From: Brucella pseudogrignonensis
Lineage (GTDB): Bacteria; Pseudomonadota; Alphaproteobacteria; Rhizobiales; Rhizobiaceae
Reading direction: 5' to 3'
DNA: 32,182 nucleotides
Assembly (NCBI RefSeq): GCF_002252525.1
Contig: NZ_NNRM01000051.1
Location: 1 to 32,182 of the forward strand
In this document: one piece after another, positions 24,317-32,182 of the stretch
Layout of the letters: each line of letters begins with the position of its first letter
Position numbering within the stretch: the first letter of the stretch is position 1
Notes under the pieces: generated by a model
Database searches by the model: none
What the model was told of the DNA's origin: nothing
What the model saw: only the letters and a program-made list of their open reading frames with translations
Made by a program: the position numbers and the translations under genes

Positions 24317-24332
24317 TAATGTTATTACATTA
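24317..24332. promoter_or_regulatory. Zur-like box upstream of aztA
   Basis: TAATGT-TATT-ACATTA is a perfect 6-bp inverted repeat 37 bp before the aztA start. It also contains the overlapping palindrome TGTAAT-GTT-ATTACA (24315-24329). Similar in composition and core (AATGNTAT) to the box at 21603-21621. Confidence 0.68.
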
Positions 24333-24557
24333 ATATTCACCTTCGCAAGGGTTGAATTCGAAAATTCACAGCCGATAGCCAAATTGAGAAATACGCCATG
24401 CAACTTAAAATAGAGAAAAGCCTAAATATGTAACGATAAGTCTATTTTCAGTAATAAAAGGAATTTTTCATAAAAATTGCAGCCAAAATTCTGGATATTA
24501 TTGTCAAAAGATGGATAATACCAAGCCTATCCATAGATCACCTCAGCACAGTCTTGC

Positions 24558-25541
24558 GTGCAAAAAGGCGGCAACAATCAGAACACCAGGCAACACAAAC
24601 AAACTTCGGGGCCAAGTTTGGACAGTATCGGTGAGTCTTACCGTATCTATTCGGAAGCAGACTGCGCAGACGCGTCAGCTCTGGACTGGCCCTTTGCCTG
24701 TGCCATGGATCTTCTCAAACTCCCTATCGACACTGCAATAGCCGAGTTTCTTCGCTTTGTTGGCAATGTATCCGGCGCAGATCGAGCCTGGATGATCGAA
24801 TATGGACAAGATCTCCTGCGTTTTCGCAATACGCATGAATGGTGCCGCGTTGAAACGACCTCTTATCTAGAAGAGCTTCAGGAAACACCCACAACACTGA
24901 TAGCGTGGCTGCATCGTTATCTTGCAGCGGGCAGTGCTGTTGCGGTCAACAATGTTCATAATCTCCCGCGCGCAGCGCGGGCGATACAGGTCGAGTTCAT
25001 TCGTCAGGGCAATAAGAGCATCCTCAGCATCCCGATCTTTCATAACGAGCGTCTGCGCGGGATTATCGGCTTCGATACCACGCATGAATACCAGAACTGG
25101 TCCGGCTCAGAGGTAAAGGCCATGTTTCATTGCGCAAGACTTATTGCGCAGGCACGTTATGCCCCACGCGAAAACCACATGCCGGAACCGGAAATCACCG
25201 ACGAGACAGCAGCACTTGTTTATCTGAGAAAACGCGGCGTTGTGCGTGGTGTCGGCCCTGAAACCATCGTCGGCGTGCGGTCTGCAGGAAACTACAGTGA
25301 AATCTGGCTCAGTGATGGTTCAATGGTGCTTGATTCACGCGCACTTGGCATATGGATGAGCATATTACCGGAAAGCCTCTTCTTCCGAGTGCATCGCACG
25401 GCCTTCGTAAACGTTCTGCATGTCTCGGATGTTGATCGCAGCAAGCCGGATAAATGGTTGATCAAAATGCGCGCCATACAGCAGTCTTGGCCAGTTTCTC
25501 GCGTTTATCGTAAACCATTGCGCGAAAGACTTGGCGTGTAA
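24558..25541 (+). CDS. GAF-LytTR transcriptional regulator
   Basis: Up to 327 residues. A GAF-like sensor spans ~55-200 (AWMIEYGQDLLRFRNTHEWC, SILSIPIFHNERLRGIIGFDTTHEYQNWSGSEV). A LytTR DNA-binding domain spans ~218-322, with ETIVGVRSAGNYSEIWLSDGS and the hallmark FFRVHRTAFVN. There is no receiver domain or membrane segment, so it is a one-component cytoplasmic regulator. The start is uncertain: GTG at 24558 and TTG at 24618 are in frame but both lack a clear ribosome site, while an ATG with an AAAAG site at 24511 is in another frame. The AmpH-like gene follows on the same strand after 149 bases and is a plausible target. Confidence 0.85.
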   Translation: MQKGGNNQNTRQHKQTSGPSLDSIGESYRIYSEADCADASALDWPFACAMDLLKLPIDTAIAEFLRFVGNVSGADRAWMIEYGQDLLRFRNTHEWCRVETTSYLEELQETPTTLIAWLHRYLAAGSAVAVNNVHNLPRAARAIQVEFIRQGNKSILSIPIFHNERLRGIIGFDTTHEYQNWSGSEVKAMFHCARLIAQARYAPRENHMPEPEITDETAALVYLRKRGVVRGVGPETIVGVRSAGNYSEIWLSDGSMVLDSRALGIWMSILPESLFFRVHRTAFVNVLHVSDVDRSKPDKWLIKMRAIQQSWPVSRVYRKPLRERLGV

Positions 25542-25690
25542 TACAACCCAATCATTCAACATTCAAAACACAAAGACCACTCATCCAACGGGCAGGTTGA
25601 TTCATCCTTCTGTTATTGCTCGGGACGAGGCTTGTTTTCAATGCTTGCGGCATGAAAATAGCGACGCCAGTTTGTGAACAGGGGATCAAC

Positions 25691-26857
25691 ATGCGTTCGA
25701 GCCAATCGTTTGACTATCGCACTTCAAGCCTTATCCGCGCTTTGCTGATATCGAGCAGTTTGGTCGTCATGGCGACCCAGCAATCCAGTGCTGAGGACCT
25801 CGCTTTAAAGGACGCCGTCTCCATGACCGGCATGGCACTGTTCCTCAATTCCGGCGCGCCAGCACTCACCATCGCAGTGGTTCGCGGCGACGAAAGTATC
25901 GTTCAAGGTTTTGGCGAGACCGTGCCCGGCAACGATACGGAGCCAAACGGGAAATCGATATTTCGATTGGGTTCTATCTCGAAGGTGTTCGCAACCGATG
26001 TGCTTACCTCGCTGGCAGCCGATGGTAAATTGAAGCTGACAGACCCGCTCGCGAAGTACGCTCCAGATGGTGCAAGCGTGAAGCAGACGGGTCGACCAAT
26101 TACATTACTTGATCTTGCCACGCATTCTGCAGGCTTGCCACGCGAGCTTGCAGATCCGAGCGCAAAACCTTCCGACAATCCGTTTGATGCCTTTAATCGC
26201 AACTATTACTGGAAATGGATCGGATCAAATGCACCTGCTTACGTGCCCGGCACGACCACGCTCTATTCCAATTTCGGTTATGGACTTATGGGGGATGCAC
26301 TCGCCAAAGCAGGCAATAGCAGCTTTGCCGATCTGCTGAAGAGTAGAGTATTTGAAGCTGCGAGCATGGCTGACACAACAACAGTGCTGAACGACGAGCA
26401 GAAAAAGCGCATGATGGTTGGCCTTGATCCATTCAACAAGAATGATCCGAACAACATCGTACCAGACATTATGTATGCCAGTGCCGGTGTTTATTCGACG
26501 GCCGATGACATGGTGAAGTGGATGCAATGGCATCTCAATCCAACCGCTACAACAATGGAAGCACATACGCTCGACCATACAATGTGGTTACCTTATGACG
26601 GCCTCGAACGTGTCGTTGGCACGGAAGTGACCGGCGGGGAAGGAATGGGCCTCGGCTGGGTTGTAACGATGCCACGCAATGGTACACCTATGCTTCTGGG
26701 TAAGAGCGGCGGCCTCGGCGGCTTTATGACTTATGTGGTACTTTCACCCAACCGTAAACTCGGTATTTTGGTCGTCGCAAACCGCGTTAATTTCGGGATG
26801 TTCAATGATATTCGCTCAAGCGTTCACGAACTCGCTGCAGAGCTTGGGCCACAATAG
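25691..26857 (+). CDS. ampH: AmpH-like penicillin-binding serine hydrolase (D-Ala-D-Ala carboxypeptidase/endopeptidase)
   Basis: A 388-residue class C beta-lactamase-fold protein. A signal-like N-terminus (SSLIRALLISSSLVVMATQQSSA) leads to the periplasm. Catalytic motifs are Ser95-x-x-Lys98 (GSISK), Tyr192-Ser-Asn194 (LYSNFGYGL) and Lys338-Ser-Gly (LGKSGGLGGF). The KYAPDGASV...PITLLDLATHSAGLPRE stretch and the GGLGGFMTYVV end track E. coli AmpH, a peptidoglycan-trimming enzyme, rather than a resistance AmpC. The start at 25691 has AGGGGA upstream; an in-frame TTG/ATG extension to 25616 would bury the signal peptide. It lies behind a GAF-LytTR gene and converges with the autotransporter. Confidence 0.88.
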   Translation: MRSSQSFDYRTSSLIRALLISSSLVVMATQQSSAEDLALKDAVSMTGMALFLNSGAPALTIAVVRGDESIVQGFGETVPGNDTEPNGKSIFRLGSISKVFATDVLTSLAADGKLKLTDPLAKYAPDGASVKQTGRPITLLDLATHSAGLPRELADPSAKPSDNPFDAFNRNYYWKWIGSNAPAYVPGTTTLYSNFGYGLMGDALAKAGNSSFADLLKSRVFEAASMADTTTVLNDEQKKRMMVGLDPFNKNDPNNIVPDIMYASAGVYSTADDMVKWMQWHLNPTATTMEAHTLDHTMWLPYDGLERVVGTEVTGGEGMGLGWVVTMPRNGTPMLLGKSGGLGGFMTYVVLSPNRKLGILVVANRVNFGMFNDIRSSVHELAAELGPQ

Positions 26858-26865
26858 CCCAAGCT
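26841..26865. terminator. Hairpin at the convergent end of ampH and the autotransporter gene
   Basis: AGCTTGGGC and GCCCAAGCT form a 9-bp perfect stem with a 7-base loop, overlapping the ampH stop codon. There is no T run on either side, so termination would be weak or assisted. Confidence 0.5.
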
Positions 26866-26872
26866 CGCGTTT

Positions 26873-29800
26873 CTACCATTTGTAACGAAGCACGCCCTTG
26901 CCAGCATAATTGGCACTGGCACCTGAAAACTCGGCATCAAAAGCTGCTCCGAGTGAAAGGCCATTGGTCCAGCTCATCTCGGCTGAAATGCTGGCAAGTC
27001 CAACATCTTTGGGCGGCAATGCGCCATTGACCACAAAGCCTGCTCCGGGCAGGGCGTTTATTGCAGCGAAGACACTTCGCTCATTGTTGAAATTGCGGGC
27101 CCAAGCAAGGCGTCCACGGGCTGTAAACACACCGTCGGAAAGTGCGATAGACTTGTCGAGGCTCAAGCCCAGTTCGCTGCGTCCAACCGTTTCCTTTTGA
27201 GAAGAATAGCTAAGCGCATAGGTGTCACTGCCTGCATAGGCTTTTTCCGAATAGGATGGCAGATCGAAGCTCACAAACTGGCCCGCAGCATAAGGCGTTA
27301 TGCCGAGCCATGGCGTTTCAAAGCGATAGCCAGCCTCAAGTCGCCCAGACCATGAATTGGCACGATAGCTGCCATTGAGCTGATCCGCTTCGTGGAATGA
27401 AACTGTACGTTCGGTATCAATGCTCTGCCAACCATAAGCAAGCGCACCAGTGATATAGGCATTGCCAATATTATGTCTGCCGTAGATACCTGCCTGGAAC
27501 AGATCGGAGTCACCACTACCCATGCCATCTGCGAGGCTGAATTTGGTGCCTCCCCCAGCAACTGCAAAGCCTATGATCGTATCGGGCGAAACCAGATAGT
27601 CCGCGCCAACAGCTACGCCATAAACGCGACCGCGAGTATCATGCGAACCTATAGTCGCATTGCCATCGGTTGAACGAGCGCTACCGTAGCCAGCACCCCA
27701 AACACTCCAGCGATTTTCAAAAGCGCTCGCATCCGTTGTTTGTGATGTTGTGATACGTCCGGCTCGACCCGTTACCAGCGGATCGGCAAGCGTATTCATA
27801 AACTGGCTCATAGCATCAACGGTGGTTTGCTGCGCTGCTGTTGCAAGTTCTCCGGAAACCGCGCTCAGCCCATCCGCGTCTAATGCTCCGAAGGCGACGG
27901 GAATCTGGCCGTTCTCGTCAAAGTAGTTGACGAGTGCTGTCGAAACATTTTGCTGGTTTACATTCAAACCACCAATGCTCATTTCGAGATCAAGATAAAC
28001 ATTATTGGCATCATATCGCAGAAGCGAGGCGAAATTCTCTGGCAGATCTGTTGTTACTTCTTCGCCAAAGGTTGTGCCTGAAAGGCCACCGTTCGCGGAG
28101 AGAATATTGTAACGCTTCATTATGTAAGCGCCAGGATCAAACATAGCCTGGACAGTGGCACCGCCCAAATCCGCTTGTCCTGAAACGTTGACCTTATCTG
28201 AATTGGTCGGTGAAACCTCAACCTGATAAGCGGATGATGCGGTAAGCTGCAGATCACCTGCTACGTTTAAGGTGCCGATTGAATTGCCGGGTGCAAGTGT
28301 GCCGCCATCGACAAAGGTTTGCCCGACAGTACCGTTGCCGCCAAGTTCTGCACCTTCGTACACTGTTGTCAGTATCGAAGAACTGATGGAACCATTAACC
28401 GCAAGCCGCCCGGCCAGTACATCGGTAGCCCCTGTGTAACTGCTATCTCCTGTGAGAATGACAGCGCCTTCGCCTTTCTGCTGAAAGCCGCCGGTCCCGC
28501 TGATTTTCCCTGCAAATTCAAATGCGTCAGAGCGATTGAAGGCCAGCGTTCCATTGTTGGCAACATCGCCTGTGATCCAGCCTGATTTGCCACCGCTGCC
28601 GATCTGAAGCGTGCCGCTCTCGATGCTCGTTCCACTGGTATAGTAATTATCGGCATCAAGGATAAGTGCGCCGGACCCTGCCTGCACCAGTGCGCCGGTA
28701 CCGACGATCAGACCTGAAAAAGTATAATCATCGTTGCGATTGAATGCGAGCGTGCCATCATTGAGCACGTAGCCGCTAATCGATCCGGTTTCGCCGCCGT
28801 TACCGACCTGTAACGTACCTGAAGTGATGAATGTGTTGCCGGTATAGCTGTGATCGCCGCTCAGGATGGTTGTCCCCGAGCCTGCCTGAAGAACCGCGCC
28901 TTCTCCGGAGATGACGCCGTTGTAAGTATAGGTGTTTGAGCGATCAAAGGTCAGTAGGCTGTTGTTGGCGATATTGCCTGTAAGGGAGCCGGTCGTGCCT
29001 CCATCACCAATTTGCAATATGCCGCCAGCAATTACAGTTCCCTGACCATAGGTGCCATTGCCAGAGATGATGAGCCGTCCGGCGCCATCCTTGTAGAGCG
29101 TGCCCAAAGATCCGGTTATTGGGCCGCTTAATTCGAGTGTTGTGCCGAAGATTGTATTGATTGTGGCATTTCCAACCAAAGTCACCTGACGATTAAGCTC
29201 GATATCGGCAAGAGTTATCAGCGCAGTGTTATTGTTTATCTCAAGTCTGGAAGAGCCAGCGTTAAGCCCAATGTTCCGTGCATCGGAGATCGCAAGCGAG
29301 CCACCGTAAATTGTGGTGCTGCCGTAATAAGAACTATTGCCGGTAAGCACGAGCATTCCGTTGCCGGTTTTGATCAGATTGCTGTCAAAGTTGTTGCCGG
29401 TTATTCTTCCAGCGAAAATAGTATCGGTATCCTGCGCGATTGTGAGTGTGGAAGCATTAATCGAAATTTCGCCGTCACTTCCGATCAGCGAACGCATCCG
29501 CAAATCCATACCATTGAGGTCGAGCAAGCCGCCCGTGATCACATAGTCGGAGTTGTAAGCGATCGCCGAATAGTTACCCTCTTCGATACGCAACGTACCG
29601 TCGTTAATCCAAGTGCCACCGGACCAGCTGTTAGCTCCACTGAGCAGAAGCGTACCGCCGCCGTCCTTGAACAACATACCATCGCCGGTAACGCCGCCCG
29701 AAAGCTTCATTTCTTCGCCGAGGAGAACATTAATCGTCGACACGCCGCCAAGCGTTATGGCCTGGGTCATGTCAAAGCTGTTCGCGGTTCGTAGCATGGC

Positions 29801-32182
29801 ATTGTCGATAATGAGAGTATTGCTCGATGCACCAAGGTTCTGCATCGAGGCTATTTGAAGTATGCCACCGCTGACGTAAGTATTGCCGCTATATGTGTTG
29901 TTTCCCCATAGAACGAGCAGGCCGTCTCCGGTTTTTTCAAGACCTGATGTGCCGGTAATATCGGCGCTGATCACAGCCCCTTCATTGTTGAGGACACGTA
30001 TTTCCGGCACATCAATTTCAAGGCCGGGACCGCTGTAGCCCACCAGATTGAGTGTGGCACCTGAACTCCCATCAATTCTGTAATTGCCGCCCGCAAACTG
30101 CAATCCGACCGCTGATTGAGCGCCTTCAATCGTGACCAGACCACCAAACCCGCGGAAGATGGCATAGCCATGGCCCCATGTTGTGTCAGCCGTGCCGCCA
30201 ATTGGGTCTGACCAGTTCTGGCTTGCAGTGTTCCATGTGCCATCCTGATTGTTGCCACCAGGAATGCCGCCATCCCACAGCTGGAGAATATTCAGCCCCT
30301 GAGGACTGACAAGCAGGTCAACTGACCGCGAAACGGAAGTGTCGATGGCATAATTGTAGCCAAAAGGTGTGGTGTCAGGCGTTGAACCTACATTCAGTCC
30401 GCCATTCTCCTGCGTAAGGCTACCTGTATAGGAGATCAAGCGGTGATAACCGATTGCTGGTTCACCTGAGATATTCAAGGTCGTACCATTCAAAGCAACG
30501 TTACCGTTAACGACAGTTGTTGCGCTGGTCGCTATCCCACCAACGGCGAGATTATAATTATAAGCCGCGCCGCTATTAAACGTCGCATTGCCGTTCACGA
30601 TGAGTGAGGCTGTATCGCTTGGTAAAAATGCCCCGCCGGAATTCAGTGTGAGATCACCATTGATGGTCATCGACCGCGTGCCGCTCGGTGCGAGAGTGCC
30701 ACCTGCATTAATGATTGTCGTTCCGACCTGGCCTGAACCCTCCAGACGACCGGCACTGCCGACCGTCAGCGTACCACCGAGTTTTGCTCTTTCGGCCATG
30801 TTCAGGGTACTATTGGTGACGGTCGCATTGCCGTTGAAAAGCGAACTGTCACCCGTCAGTTTCGTTGTTCCCGAAAGAAATTTGAGGTTTGCAAAACCCG
30901 ATATCGACGCATCAAAACTGTAGTCAGTTGCATTGTGATTAAAGACTGCGTCTGTAAAGGGAGCGAGCAGAAGATCACTTCCGACGAAGAAGCCTGGTGC
31001 TACTGCGTTCTCTCCTTCGGCAGCGCCGATATTCACAACCCCATAGGCCCCATGATCACCAACATCGATCATACCGCGTGGCGCACCAATCGTTGCGCCA
31101 TCCGAAATGGTCAGTGAGCCACGACCGCCATCATTATCAACATTGCCGCCGCTGACAAAGATTTCCTGCGCGGTCCATTTTGTACCTGTGCCAGTGACGA
31201 CAACAGAGCCTATTGAACCAGAGTTTCGTCCGATAGCAACTTTACCGGATTGAACCTGTGCGCCGTCAGAAACAGTCATGGATCCCTGACCGGAATCGCC
31301 AACGGCCAACATGCCACCTACAGTGAGTTTCGACTGCGAGCCGGTAATATTGACCATACCCGAGACAGAATTATTCTCGCCGATCAGCAGATCTTTTCCA
31401 ACTTTGACAGTGCCACCATCGGAAATCTCAAGGCTGCCTGTATTGATATTGCCAACGAGAAGAGACTGATCGACAGTCCATTTCGCGGAATCTGCAGTGC
31501 CGTTTCCATTGACGGCAACTTCACCACCATCAACGAAACCAATGTCGGATTTCAGATAAGACTGGCTTCCAACCACCAAACGGCCAGCACTAACGCTCAC
31601 ATCCGCAAAGCGTGAACTGGATTTTCCGTTGAGTGTCCAAGTGCTTCCATCCTGCTTCATCAGATGGTTCAAGCCCAGATACTGGGTTCCAATACCACTG
31701 AGATCAAAGGTCGCATTCTCACTACCTGCCAAGGAAAGCATGACATCAGTGCCCAGATTGACTTCACCGACCAATTGATAGCCATTGCGAAGCTGCAGCA
31801 CATTGTCCGTGCCATTGATGGAAACAGCGTTTGCGCGTGTTCCATCAGAACCAAGGCCACCGGACACTATTCCCGCCACACCGACGATGGATTGGGATGC
31901 AGAACCTTCAATCCCGATGCCGCCAGTTGAACCGTCGCCGCCCTGAATAACTGCGCCTTTACCGACATCTATTCGCAAGTCGGCGCCAGAGTTGAGCCAT
32001 ATGCCCTGACCGCCCTTGCCCGCCAGACCTGGTTTGCCATTGCTTGGCGACATCGTGCCTTCCTGGACTGAACCATGGTCTCCACGAAATCCCCGGTCTC
32101 CGCCCTGCCCACCTTTAACGCTTGCGCCTTCGCCCAGAATGATATGGCTATGATCCGCATTCAGGCCACCCAATACAATGCC
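26873..32182 (-). CDS. Large type Va autotransporter (5' end outside window)
   Basis: At least 1769 residues; the frame is open through the window edge and no signal peptide is present, so the N-terminus is missing and the apparent TTG start at 32173 is not real. The passenger begins with a Gly-rich part (GGQGGDRGFRGDHG). It continues as a long beta-helix of autotransporter-associated repeats of the form GxLxLxGxNxYxGxTxVxxGxLxI, including three tandem 68-residue units at 28406-29017. A GGTLAPGNSIGTLNVAGDL segment marks the end of the helix. The last ~280 residues form the outer-membrane barrel (ENRWSVWGAGYGSARS...) ending in aromatic Trp (VLRYKW). It is probably a surface adhesin; the receptor is unknown. 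The gene converges on ampH, 15 bases away. Confidence 0.92.
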   Translation of the reverse strand, partial: GIVLGGLNADHSHIILGEGASVKGGQGGDRGFRGDHGSVQEGTMSPSNGKPGLAGKGGQGIWLNSGADLRIDVGKGAVIQGGDGSTGGIGIEGSASQSIVGVAGIVSGGLGSDGTRANAVSINGTDNVLQLRNGYQLVGEVNLGTDVMLSLAGSENATFDLSGIGTQYLGLNHLMKQDGSTWTLNGKSSSRFADVSVSAGRLVVGSQSYLKSDIGFVDGGEVAVNGNGTADSAKWTVDQSLLVGNINTGSLEISDGGTVKVGKDLLIGENNSVSGMVNITGSQSKLTVGGMLAVGDSGQGSMTVSDGAQVQSGKVAIGRNSGSIGSVVVTGTGTKWTAQEIFVSGGNVDNDGGRGSLTISDGATIGAPRGMIDVGDHGAYGVVNIGAAEGENAVAPGFFVGSDLLLAPFTDAVFNHNATDYSFDASISGFANLKFLSGTTKLTGDSSLFNGNATVTNSTLNMAERAKLGGTLTVGSAGRLEGSGQVGTTIINAGGTLAPSGTRSMTINGDLTLNSGGAFLPSDTASLIVNGNATFNSGAAYNYNLAVGGIATSATTVVNGNVALNGTTLNISGEPAIGYHRLISYTGSLTQENGGLNVGSTPDTTPFGYNYAIDTSVSRSVDLLVSPQGLNILQLWDGGIPGGNNQDGTWNTASQNWSDPIGGTADTTWGHGYAIFRGFGGLVTIEGAQSAVGLQFAGGNYRIDGSSGATLNLVGYSGPGLEIDVPEIRVLNNEGAVISADITGTSGLEKTGDGLLVLWGNNTYSGNTYVSGGILQIASMQNLGASSNTLIIDNAMLRTANSFDMTQAITLGGVSTINVLLGEEMKLSGGVTGDGMLFKDGGGTLLLSGANSWSGGTWINDGTLRIEEGNYSAIAYNSDYVITGGLLDLNGMDLRMRSLIGSDGEISINASTLTIAQDTDTIFAGRITGNNFDSNLIKTGNGMLVLTGNSSYYGSTTIYGGSLAISDARNIGLNAGSSRLEINNNTALITLADIELNRQVTLVGNATINTIFGTTLELSGPITGSLGTLYKDGAGRLIISGNGTYGQGTVIAGGILQIGDGGTTGSLTGNIANNSLLTFDRSNTYTYNGVISGEGAVLQAGSGTTILSGDHSYTGNTFITSGTLQVGNGGETGSISGYVLNDGTLAFNRNDDYTFSGLIVGTGALVQAGSGALILDADNYYTSGTSIESGTLQIGSGGKSGWITGDVANNGTLAFNRSDAFEFAGKISGTGGFQQKGEGAVILTGDSSYTGATDVLAGRLAVNGSISSSILTTVYEGAELGGNGTVGQTFVDGGTLAPGNSIGTLNVAGDLQLTASSAYQVEVSPTNSDKVNVSGQADLGGATVQAMFDPGAYIMKRYNILSANGGLSGTTFGEEVTTDLPENFASLLRYDANNVYLDLEMSIGGLNVNQQNVSTALVNYFDENGQIPVAFGALDADGLSAVSGELATAAQQTTVDAMSQFMNTLADPLVTGRAGRITTSQTTDASAFENRWSVWGAGYGSARSTDGNATIGSHDTRGRVYGVAVGADYLVSPDTIIGFAVAGGGTKFSLADGMGSGDSDLFQAGIYGRHNIGNAYITGALAYGWQSIDTERTVSFHEADQLNGSYRANSWSGRLEAGYRFETPWLGITPYAAGQFVSFDLPSYSEKAYAGSDTYALSYSSQKETVGRSELGLSLDKSIALSDGVFTARGRLAWARNFNNERSVFAAINALPGAGFVVNGALPPKDVGLASISAEMSWTNGLSLGAAFDAEFSGASANYAGKGVLRYKW
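28406..29017 (-). repeat. Three tandem 68-residue (204-bp) repeats in the autotransporter passenger
   Basis: Units at 28814-29017, 28610-28813 and 28406-28609, each exactly 68 codons. Each begins LQ(I/V)GxGG and carries a (T/A)FxRxxxxxxxG core and a SYTG-type segment. The protein repeats are clear; the DNA has diverged, so they are old rather than recent duplications. Confidence 0.88.

Noticed and set aside
25691-26857. Class C beta-lactamase giving drug resistance
   Set aside because: It has the shared SxxK and YSN motifs, but KSG-GLGGF and the conserved blocks follow AmpH; no AmpR gene is adjacent.
1-32182. CRISPR array, insertion sequence, tRNA or phage attachment site
   Set aside because: No short regularly spaced repeats, no transposase-like frame and no tRNA-like structure were found by eye. 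The repeats seen are protein-coding or RIME-like.

Overview
The window reads as chromosomal DNA of an alphaproteobacterium of the order Rhizobiales, most likely of the Brucella/Ochrobactrum group. Reasons: gene content (an AztABCD zinc transporter, a hydroxyproline-type catabolic set under a GntR regulator, an AmpH-like protein beside a GAF-LytTR regulator), Zur-like boxes, and short RIME-like hairpin repeats typical of Rhizobiales intergenic DNA. The genus is an inference. No rRNA, tRNA, IS element, prophage or CRISPR array was seen.

Layout. (1) 1-5266: the 3' end of pta, then small envelope and stress proteins (PRC-barrel, a two-helix membrane protein, GlsB/YeaQ/YmgE), an HdeD-like membrane protein fused to a probable permuted papain-fold hydrolase, and a lone HmuT-like heme-binding protein. 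(2) 5319-9921: ketoglutarate-semialdehyde dehydrogenase, Ldh-family imine reductase, DapA-family deaminase and an FCD-type GntR regulator. Together they match HypH, HypS, HypD and HypR of the rhizobial 4-hydroxyproline/D-proline pathway. The epimerase and the D-amino-acid dehydrogenase are not in the window. (3) 9994-15174: an M24 (Xaa-Pro type) peptidase and a three-gene ABC importer on the same strand. (4) 15633-20249: a compact four-gene archaic (Csu/sigma type) chaperone-usher pilus operon. (5) 20310-24279: aztABCD, a zinc importer with its periplasmic chaperone, with two Zur-like boxes. (6) 24558-26857: a GAF-LytTR regulator followed by an AmpH-like penicillin-binding serine hydrolase. 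(7) 26873-window end: a very large autotransporter whose N-terminus lies beyond the window.

How parts fit. The strongest non-coding signal is a set of near-identical operator-like sequences (core TTTGT-NN-ACAG) in front of the M24 peptidase gene, the DapA-family gene and the divergent dehydrogenase/reductase pair. It suggests one GntR regulon that joins a proline-peptide hydrolase to hydroxyproline/proline breakdown, as would suit use of collagen- or plant-wall-derived peptides. Three copies of one hairpin repeat occupy three consecutive gaps of this locus. The HdeD/papain-like fusion at 2969-4285 is the most unusual single protein.
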